A stretch of DNA of 12,689 nucleotides from Candidatus Falkowiibacteriota bacterium (GTDB lineage Bacteria > Patescibacteriota > Patescibacteriia > Patescibacteriales > GWE2-39-37): assembly GCA_013335665.1 (NCBI GenBank), contig JAAXVE010000014.1, positions 1 to 12,689 of the forward strand, given 5' to 3'. Made by a program: the position numbers and the translations under genes. Position 1 is the stretch's first letter. Each line of letters begins with the position of its first letter. Positions 1 to 6,400 of the stretch are shown piece after piece. The notes beneath the pieces were generated by a model. It had not been told where the DNA came from. It ran no database searches and saw only the letters and a list, made by a program, of their open reading frames with translations.

Positions 1-495
1 GTAATCAGCCCGTCTGATCCCTCAGTGGTTACTGCTGCGACTCAACAGTTCACTGCGCAAGGCTATGATGCTAGTAATAACCCTATTCCTAACTTGCCAG
101 TAACCTGGAGCGTGGTAAATGGCGGTGGAACGATCAATGGCAGTGGCCTTTTTACAGCTGGCTCCACTCCGGGAAGCTATAACAACACTATTGTGGCGTC
201 TGTCGGTTCGATCACGGGTGTTTCTTCCGTGACAGTTCTCGCTCCCACCTTGGACCATTTCAATTTTCAGCAAATCACCAGTCCGCAATATGTTGGTGCA
301 CCTTTCCAGATCACGATCACAGCTCGTGACGCTTCCAACAACCTTTTCACAGGCTATACCGGGCAAGCGACACTTGGTGCGAGCACAGGTGCAATCACAC
401 CAACAGCCACAGGAAACTTTAGTAACGGCAAGTCTGTGCCTGGAGCAGTTCCAGTCGCACCAATCGAGGCATCAATCAAGGAAGCTTTGAAATAA
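1..495 (+). CDS. C-terminal fragment of an Ig-like-repeat surface protein (5' end outside window)
   Basis: The reading frame is open from base 1 to a TAA at 493-495, so the start lies upstream. About 164 residues are visible. The first ~78 resemble a bacterial Ig-like (Big) domain: a QQFTAQGYDASNNPIPNLPV segment is followed by a TW..V..G.GTI.G.GLFTAG pattern. A second, different beta-rich module starts near residue 81 (LDHFNF, SPQYVGAPFQITI, ARDASNN, GYTG). Such modules are typically strung along secreted or cell-surface proteins with adhesive or structural roles. The second module lacks its expected last strands and ends in the unrelated tail VPGAVPVAPIEASIKEALK. No sortase signal or membrane anchor is seen at the C-terminus. 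A strong terminator follows at once, which separates the gene from the copper operon. The exact function is unknown. Confidence 0.75.
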   Translation, partial: VISPSDPSVVTAATQQFTAQGYDASNNPIPNLPVTWSVVNGGGTINGSGLFTAGSTPGSYNNTIVASVGSITGVSSVTVLAPTLDHFNFQQITSPQYVGAPFQITITARDASNNLFTGYTGQATLGASTGAITPTATGNFSNGKSVPGAVPVAPIEASIKEALK

Positions 496-507
496 AATCC
501 ATTTTTT

Positions 508-538
508 ACCGCCGGCAGTAGTTGCCGGCGGTTTTTTT
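508..538 (+). terminator. Intrinsic terminator after the Ig-like protein gene
   Basis: A perfect 10-bp stem, ACCGCCGGCA (508-517) with TGCCGGCGGT (523-532), closes a 5-nt loop. It is followed by a run of seven T ending at 538. The stem starts 13 nt after the upstream stop codon. It insulates the copper operon promoter from upstream transcription. Confidence 0.93.
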
Positions 539-543
539 ATTGC

Positions 544-572
544 TTGACGACTAAATTGTAAAAGTGTATATT
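544..572 (+). promoter_or_regulatory. Sigma-70-type promoter of the copper operon
   Basis: A -35 box TTGACG (544-549) and a -10 box TATATT (567-572) are separated by exactly 17 bp. Transcription would start near 579-580, about 32 nt before the csoR ATG. The promoter sits directly after a terminator and is overlapped downstream by a GC-rich palindrome, the layout expected for a repressor-controlled promoter. It was read by eye and has no experimental support. Confidence 0.7.
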
Positions 573-577
573 TAGCC

Positions 578-596
578 TACCCTCCCCTGGGGGGTA
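578..596 (+). promoter_or_regulatory. Putative CsoR operator over the transcription start
   Basis: TACCCTCCCCTGGGGGGTA is a near-palindrome with arms TACCCTCC and GGGGGGTA around a 3-nt centre and one arm mismatch. Known CsoR operators are G/C-tract pseudo-palindromes of this shape, with TACCC and GGGTA ends. It stands out in an AT-rich leader and covers the predicted +1. CsoR bound here would block open-complex formation, and Cu(I) binding would release it. It lies 15 bp upstream of csoR itself, which implies autoregulation of the whole operon. Confidence 0.75.
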
Positions 597-611
597 TTAA
601 TACTCCAAACT

Positions 612-881
612 ATGCCGGAAATATCGTGCGCAAAAAAGGATGCCACTCGACGCTTGAAAATCACTGCGGGGCACCTCAATAAAATTATCGAAATGATTCA
701 GGACGATGTATATTGTCTTGATGTTATTCAACAAGCGGCAGCAGTTAGAGGGGCTATTAAAAAAGCTGAAGAGGTCTTACTTTCAAACCATCTTAAAACT
801 TGCGTAGTGCGCTCCATTAAGACCAACGATGAGGAAAAAACCATCTCTGAATTGATTGAGCTTTATAGAAAGATAAATTAG
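612..881 (+). CDS. csoR: Copper-sensing transcriptional repressor CsoR
   Basis: This 89-residue all-helical protein is of normal CsoR/RcnR (DUF156) length. The RLKITAGHL segment (14-22) matches the family's RL.R..GH.. region, and Q30-D31 and Y34-C35 follow as usual. The Cu(I) ligand set C35, H60 and C64 (the latter two in NHLKTC) is complete. That separates it from formaldehyde-, sulfide- or nickel-sensing relatives. The family forms a tetramer that binds DNA without metal and lets go on binding Cu(I). An extra Cys6 near the N-terminus is not a family ligand. The gene is first in the operon, just downstream of a promoter with an overlapping CsoR-like palindrome, so it probably represses itself and the copper genes after it. 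The ATG at 612 has no Shine-Dalgarno motif. The stop is TAG, unlike the TAA of all the other genes. The next gene begins 20 nt later. Confidence 0.93.
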   Translation: MPEISCAKKDATRRLKITAGHLNKIIEMIQDDVYCLDVIQQAAAVRGAIKKAEEVLLSNHLKTCVVRSIKTNDEEKTISELIELYRKIN

Positions 882-901
882 AAAATCAAAATATTTACCC
901 C

Positions 902-1321
902 ATGAGGAAGCAAATACTAAAAAAACTATCCGCCCTTGCCGCAATTTACCTTGCTGTCAGTTTTGTTTTTGTGAATATACCGCATGTTTGCGGACTTGTT
1001 TTGAATCAGGATGCCGAAGCCGCTGAAATGGAGGCTAACAACTACGCTTCAACCGATTACTGCCACGAAACAAGTAAGACCCCCCAAGCACAAGCAAACA
1101 AGCATGACTCCTCAGGAATCGTCTTACCATGCTGCTTGGAAAAAAATGAACCAGGAAGCGCCAAAACTGTCGAAACTGACACCTTGTTTAAAGTCTTTTC
1201 CACTGCAGCAACGATATCATACTCAATATTCACTCCGTCACTAATACAGCCTCTCTACGGCCAACAACGAGTTGTCCCGCCGGATAGGCTTGCGCTAAAA
1301 TCAATTATTCTCAGAATCTAA
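902..1321 (+). CDS. Small Cys/His-containing membrane or secreted protein of the copper operon (unknown family)
   Basis: I do not recognise a family for this 139-residue protein. The N-terminus is a signal-like segment: KK at 7-8, then a hydrophobic stretch at about 9-33. A possible signal peptidase site A38-E39-A40 follows, although the distance from the hydrophobic core is long. The middle is polar and contains potential metal ligands: C54-H55, H68 and C77-C78, plus C30 in the hydrophobic part. A second moderately hydrophobic stretch lies at 97-119, and the C-terminus is PPDRLALKSIILRI. It sits between csoR and the HMA/cupredoxin fusion gene, starting 20 nt after csoR and with no promoter of its own in between. 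A role as an extracytoplasmic or membrane-attached copper-binding protein is therefore plausible, but that is inference from ligands and context only. No Shine-Dalgarno motif precedes the start. Confidence 0.72.
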   Translation: MRKQILKKLSALAAIYLAVSFVFVNIPHVCGLVLNQDAEAAEMEANNYASTDYCHETSKTPQAQANKHDSSGIVLPCCLEKNEPGSAKTVETDTLFKVFSTAATISYSIFTPSLIQPLYGQQRVVPPDRLALKSIILRI

Positions 1322-1376
1322 TCGTTATTTACAAGCTTAGCCCCTTGCTTGCTTGTCATATAATAAATAACGATTA
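1319..1376 (+). repeat. Long inverted repeat (RNA hairpin) between two copper-operon genes
   Basis: TAATCGTTATTTA (1319-1331) is perfectly complementary to TAAATAACGATTA (1364-1376). The pairing can continue inward with ACAAGC (1331-1336) against GCTTGT (1351-1356) across a bulge (1357-1363). The left arm includes the stop codon of the upstream gene. The right arm ends 5 nt before the ATG of the next gene. There is no T-run, so it is not a standard terminator. It could control translation of the fusion gene, set an mRNA processing point or bind a regulator. Confidence 0.8.
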
Positions 1377-1381
1377 TATCT

Positions 1382-3187
1382 ATGAACGATAATACTCACA
1401 AAATATCCCTTTCAATCAGCGGCATGCATTGCCGTTCATGCGAAATGCTCTTAGAAGAAAAACTTTTGGAAATCGGCTCAGTGAAAAAAGCCAATGTAGA
1501 CTGGAAATCAGGCAAAGCCGACATATTTTTCGAAGCGGAAAAGTCACCACAGTTGTTTGATTTGGAAAAAGCCATAACTGAAGCTGGTTATACTATTGGC
1601 GAAAACAAAAAACTGCCATGGCTATCAACAGACAAAAACGATTACCAGGCGATATTCAAAGCTCTTTTGATTGCCTTCATGCTTTATGGCATTCTGCGCT
1701 TTTTTGGACTGACAGACATGAATATCAGTTCCGCTAGCAATCCTTCCAGCTTGGGAGTTGTCTTGATGATTGGCCTGGTTGCAGGCTTTTCGACTTGTAT
1801 GGCCTTGGTTGGCGGCTTGACCCTAGGCATGTCAGCTAAATTCTCCAAAACACATCCTGACGCATCGACAAAACAAAAATTCCGTCCCCACCTTTATTTT
1901 AATGGCGGGCGCATCTTGGGATATGCTTTTTTCGGTGGCCTTCTAGGCTTGTTAGGTTCTGTCTTTCAGATGTCTGCTACCGTTAGCGCCATTCTCACCG
2001 TTGCTGTTGGTCTTGTCATGTTAATTATCGGTTTGCAGCTCACCGGCTTAACTCCCCGACTTAACTCATTCAAACTAACTCTACCAAAAAGCGTATCCCG
2101 GATTCTGGGCGTTGACACAAAAAACAAGGAATATAGCCATAAAAACTCCATATTACTTGGAGCTACGACTTTTTTCCTGCCCTGCGGCTTTACTCAAGCC
2201 ATGCAGCTATTTGCCGTTTCCAGCGGTGATTTCGGACAAGGGGCCTTGATTATGGGGTTTTTCGCCCTCGGCACCGCCCCTGGTCTTTTGAGCGTTGGCG
2301 GCTTAGCCTCGATCTTTAGTGGCGAATCTGGCAAAAAATTCTTAAAATTCGCAGGCACGGTAGTGGTCCTCTTTTCTTTGTTTAATTTAAAGAACGGCTT
2401 ATCACTTCTCGGTTTCACCCCAGTTTTAGCTTCCAACACTACCGAAACAGCCGTTATCAACGATCCCAATGTCAAGCTAGTTGATGGAGTTCAGGTTGTA
2501 AGCATGACCGAAACCAACTCCGGCTATTCACCTAATAAATTCACCATCAAAGCCGGTGTGCCTGTGCGTTGGGAAATAACTGCTAATGCCCCTTATTCCT
2601 GCGCCAGTTCCATCGTCCTTCGCAAACTGGGCATCAGCAAGACGCTTAAAGCCGGATTAAACACTATAAAATTCACTCCGACCGAACCGGGTACGCTTAA
2701 ATTCTCCTGCTCAATGGGCATGTACACTGGCAGTTTCAATGTGATTGGAGATACTGCGACAGCAAAGGACATTGTTTCTGATTCTGACACGGCCGACACT
2801 GCACCCAGCGCGACCGTCAGCGGCAGTTCCTGTGGTGGCAGTGGAGGCTGTGGCTGTGGCGGAGGAGCAGCCAATAAAAAGGAAACTTCAGGCGCCACCG
2901 ACACTGCTGGTGCGGTGCAGGTTATTAAGACTGTTTATTCAGTGGCCACCGATATTGCACCAAACACCTTCTCAGTAAAAAAAGGGCAACCGGTCCGATT
3001 CGAAGTAACTGCACAGGAGGACGGCGCTGGATGCATGTCCATGATCAAACTCCCCGGCCTAGACGAGGCTCCACAGCTTTTAGAACAGGGTAAGACCCTC
3101 ACCTTCAATTTTACCCCGACTGAAACCGGCGAGTTCCCCATAACCTGTGCTATGGGCATGACGCGCGGCAAGATCAACGTCGAATAA
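1382..3187 (+). CDS. HMA / DsbD-like membrane / double-cupredoxin copper protein
   Basis: This 601-residue fusion has four parts. (a) An HMA domain spans about 6-75 with GMHCRSC (C17, C20), a Cu(I) carrier site. (b) A membrane region spans about 86-350 and resembles the DsbD_2/TauE-SafE-like family. Its hydrophobic segments lie near 88-110, 124-150, 172-196, 200-222, 256-280, 284-310 and 321-345. C139 (FSTCMA) and C268 (FLPCGF) sit where CcdA/DsbD proteins keep their redox cysteine pair. (c) The first cupredoxin-like domain (366-455) has C407 and C443-S-M445-G-M447. (d) The second (512-601) has C551 and C589-A-M591-G-M593. A Gly/Cys-rich linker with C484, C490 and C492 separates the cupredoxins. 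The protein probably moves Cu(I) or electrons across the membrane to outward-facing cupredoxins. Its direction and exact role are unknown. The ATG at 1382 follows a hairpin and has no Shine-Dalgarno motif. copZ starts 19 nt after the stop. Confidence 0.88.
   Translation: MNDNTHKISLSISGMHCRSCEMLLEEKLLEIGSVKKANVDWKSGKADIFFEAEKSPQLFDLEKAITEAGYTIGENKKLPWLSTDKNDYQAIFKALLIAFMLYGILRFFGLTDMNISSASNPSSLGVVLMIGLVAGFSTCMALVGGLTLGMSAKFSKTHPDASTKQKFRPHLYFNGGRILGYAFFGGLLGLLGSVFQMSATVSAILTVAVGLVMLIIGLQLTGLTPRLNSFKLTLPKSVSRILGVDTKNKEYSHKNSILLGATTFFLPCGFTQAMQLFAVSSGDFGQGALIMGFFALGTAPGLLSVGGLASIFSGESGKKFLKFAGTVVVLFSLFNLKNGLSLLGFTPVLASNTTETAVINDPNVKLVDGVQVVSMTETNSGYSPNKFTIKAGVPVRWEITANAPYSCASSIVLRKLGISKTLKAGLNTIKFTPTEPGTLKFSCSMGMYTGSFNVIGDTATAKDIVSDSDTADTAPSATVSGSSCGGSGGCGCGGGAANKKETSGATDTAGAVQVIKTVYSVATDIAPNTFSVKKGQPVRFEVTAQEDGAGCMSMIKLPGLDEAPQLLEQGKTLTFNFTPTETGEFPITCAMGMTRGKINVE
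2477..3184 (+). repeat. Tandem cupredoxin-like domains with Cys-rich linker (protein-level repeat)
   Basis: Residues 366-455 (2477-2746) and 512-601 (2915-3184) of the fusion protein align along their length. Shared patterns are VQV, P-N-x-F-x-[IV]-K-x-G-x-PVR[WF]E[IV]T, FTPTE-x-G and C-[SA]-MGM-x-x-G. Each copy keeps a Cys in the early loop (C407, C551) and the late C-x-M-x-M cluster. The linker (about 456-511) contains CGGSGGCGCGGG, three closely spaced cysteines that could bind metal. The copies have diverged enough to suggest an old duplication. Confidence 0.85.
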
Positions 3188-3206
3188 TCCACTCATCAGC
3201 ATTCTT

Positions 3207-3413
3207 ATGAATATCTTTAAACTTAAGCTGGCAGGCCTGACCTGCGAAGCCTGTGTTAAGCTCGTCACAAAACGCTTAAAAAGCATAGCTGGCGTTGAAA
3301 ACGTATCAATTAACTTATCAACCGGACAAACTGAGATCACTGCTTTCCGTCCGATTAATCCAGAAGAGGTCACGGCTAGCCTTACCAACAGTCCTTACTC
3401 AATTATTAACTAA
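3207..3413 (+). CDS. copZ: CopZ-like copper chaperone (single HMA domain)
   Basis: At 68 residues this is the standard size of a free-standing HMA chaperone. The Cu(I) site is GLTCEAC (C13, C16), with Leu where most relatives have Met (GMTCxxC). The rest follows the ferredoxin-like pattern: helix VKLVTKRLKSIAGV, strand ENVSINLSTGQTEI and a C-terminal helix. Y64 lies where CopZ proteins often carry a Tyr near the metal site. It would bind Cu(I) in the cytoplasm and pass it to the HMA domains or membrane entry site of the ATPase encoded 4 nt downstream, and possibly to CsoR. The ATG at 3207 lies 19 nt after the previous stop. It has no Shine-Dalgarno motif, and translational coupling is likely. 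The protein could be a general heavy-metal carrier, but the context strongly favours copper. Confidence 0.88.
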   Translation: MNIFKLKLAGLTCEACVKLVTKRLKSIAGVENVSINLSTGQTEITAFRPINPEEVTASLTNSPYSIIN

Positions 3414-3417
3414 TTCC

Positions 3418-6400
3418 ATGAAAAAGAAACTCAGACTAAAAATAACCGGCATGCATTGCCAGTCCTGCGAGACGATTGTCAAAGAGGAATTGTCAAACTT
3501 GCGCGGTGTTTCAGTTGCATCCATTAGTGCTGATTCGGGCTTGTGCGAACTAATACTTAACGAGTCACAAAACTCTGTTAGCGACATCATTCAAGCTATT
3601 AAAACTGCCGGCTACGAAGCAGTTGCCGAATCCGAAGACGAAGTTAACAGCCAGGAGGTCGCCATATCGTCCAGTTTTACCAACAAAAACAGGTCGCTCA
3701 AAGTCAAGTTAGCCAATCACCCCCTCGCTGAAGGCAAGGTACTTGAAGATGAACGAGGCAAGGCTTATTTTGAAGGAGTGATAAAAAATGACAAGGTTGC
3801 TGAATTCGTCATACCGGAAAACCGACCGGAAATTGAAAGTCTGGTGGCTGAACTTGGCAAATCGAGCGCCATGGCAAAGTTGTTTGAGATCGTATCACTC
3901 CCCTTAAATGAGAAAACTTACGACATAACAAAATCAACTACACGCCAATCCTCGCAGAATGCTCTAGATCATAAAACTCAAAACCCCAATCAACGAACCA
4001 GCCTGTCGTTGTTTGGCATGCACTGTTCCTCTTGCGCTAATGTGATTGAACGCTCGCTCAAAAAAATTCCTGGAGTTAAGCAGGCTAACGTCAACTTTGC
4101 TGCCGAAAAAGCCTCCGTACAGTACGATGAAGGCCAAGTTACTACCACAACCATGATCCAAGCAATAGAAAAAGCCGGCTACAAAGCTGAGATGGTTGAC
4201 GCTAAAGATGCGGACTACGATCGCCGTAAACGCGAAACGGAAATTAACTCTTACTTCAAAAAATTCTGGACTAGCTTCATATTAAGTGCGCCCATGCTCT
4301 ATTTTATGCTGCTCGACTTCTTCACCCTGCCAGGTAAAGCTAAAGTCTTGCCATATGTAGGCATTATATCGCTCTTCTTCACCACCCCTATCCAGTTTAT
4401 TATCGGTGCTGGCTTTTACAAGGGTATGTGGTCTTCCCTAAAGATGAAGACATTTAACATGGACAGTCTAATTGCCATTGGCACCTCAACTGCCTACTTC
4501 TACAGTTTGATTAATTTCATTATTTACTACACCAAAACCAGTTCATTCATCGGCATAAATGGCAAAATCCCCGAACTATATTTCGAGACTGCTGCCTTCT
4601 TAATTACTTTTGTCATTTTAGGCAAATGGCTGGAAATAAGAACTAAGGGCAAAACTGGCGACGCAATTAAGAAGCTGATGGGGCTTCAGGCAAAAACCGC
4701 TCGCGTTACGCGCAATGGCCAGATTGTCGATATACCAGTTGAAGACGTCGTGCATGGCGATGTAGTTATTGTTAGGCCTGGTGAAAAAGTGCCGGTCGAT
4801 GGCAAAATTGTTAAAGGCTCATCCGCTCTCGATGAATCAATGATTACTGGTGAGAGCCTGCCCGTTGAAAAAAACGTTGGTGATATGGTGATTGGCTCGA
4901 CCGTAAATAAAACTGGCAGTTTCGAGTTTAAAGCTACTCGCGTCGGTTCAGAGACCGCCTTAGCTCAAATCATCCGCTTAATTGAAGATGCCCAAGGCTC
5001 AAAAGCGCCAATACAGGGCTTTGCCGATCGCATTTCAGCTTGGTTCGTCCCAACCGTTATCGGATTGGCTATTGTGACCTTCCTTGTTTGGTACTTCCTC
5101 TTGGGAGCCTCCCTACCTTTCGCATTAATGGCCTTTACCTCGGTTATAGTTATCGCCTGCCCCTGCGCCCTTGGTTTAGCCACACCGACCTCCTTAATGG
5201 TAGGTACGGGCCGTGGTGCTGAACAAGGCATACTGATAAAAGGCGGTGAACCGCTTGAAGCAGCCTGCCACATCAAAGCTGTTGTTTTTGATAAAACCGG
5301 AACCTTAACCAATGGCAAACCTGAAGTAACCGACATTCTAGCACTCAGCTCCATTGATGAAGATGAGGTGCTGGCAATTTCTGCTAGTTTGGAAAGACTG
5401 TCTGAGCACCCCCTGGCTGAGGCAATCTATAATCATGCCAACGAGGAGTCTTTGACGCTGGATGAGGTTGAAAATTTCAAGGCCATACCAGGGCACGGCG
5501 TTAAGGGCGTAATAAATCAAACAGAATACTTCTTTGGCAATCGACGCTTAATGACCGAAGTACTTGATCATTCCGTGTCCAAAATTAACCGAAAAATAAC
5601 AAAACTTGAAGAGCAGGGAAAGACCGCCATGCTGCTAGCAACCAAAGACGAAATCCTTGGCGCAATCACACTGGCTGACACGGTCAAAACCACCTCCAAA
5701 GAAGCAGTAGCGCGTTTGCAAAAATTAGGCCTAGAGGTCTGGATGATCACAGGAGACAATGCGCGTACAGCCAAAGCAATTGCCGAACAAGTAGGCATAA
5801 CTAATGTGCTAGCTGAGGTTTTACCAGAAGACAAAGCGAATGAAGTTAAAAGGCTGCAACAGCGCGGATTGAAAGTGGCAATGGTTGGAGACGGCATTAA
5901 TGATGCACCGGCTTTAGCCCAAGCTGATTTAGGCATTGCCATGGGCTCTGGAACAGACGTCGCCATGGAAGCTGGAGGCGTAGTTATTATGAAAAATGAC
6001 CTAAATGATGTTGTAACAACATTTCAATTGTCACGTGAGACAATGAGTAAAATCAAGCAAAACATGTTTTTTGCTCTGTTCTATAACATTATCGGCATTC
6101 CAATTGCTGCGCGCGTCTTTACGAAATACGGTATTGTCCTTAAGCCAGAATTAGCTGGCCTGGCCATGGCACTGAGTTCCATTTCCGTAGTTGGCAACTC
6201 CTTATTATTGCGTTTTTTTAAACCAAATAAACGCAATTACATCTCCCTTGTCGCTCCTATTGTTATGGTTATTATTTTCACTTACGGCTTCTTTGAATTT
6301 GCAAAACTAAGCTCACGCATGGAAAATTCAGGAATGAATCAAGCCGTTTCCATTGAAACAGCCAGCACGCTCAACAGCTTCATTGCCAACAACCCAACCA

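Noticed and set aside
420..495. A frameshift explaining the broken last Ig-like module of the first gene
   Set aside because: Neither of the other two forward frames continues the expected domain pattern in this stretch.
1319..1376. Reading the long hairpin as an intrinsic terminator within the copper operon
   Set aside because: No T-run follows the stem, the stem is AT-rich, and the next gene starts 5 nt later. It was kept only as a regulatory or processing candidate.
2593..2904. A 103-codon minus-strand frame rich in Pro inside the cupredoxin region
   Set aside because: It is the antisense shadow of the Gly/Cys-rich linker and cupredoxin code, which has clear homology on the plus strand.
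3295..3417. An upstream in-frame ATG that would lengthen the Cu ATPase by 41 residues
   Set aside because: The extra residues only overlap copZ in another frame and resemble no domain. HMA1 begins directly at the ATG at 3418, 4 nt after the copZ stop.
1420..3460. An identical 14-mer, CGGCATGCATTGCC, at 1420-1433 and 3447-3460
   Set aside because: It encodes the same GMHC metal-binding motif in two HMA domains. Shared coding constraint or old duplication explains it without a mobile or regulatory repeat.
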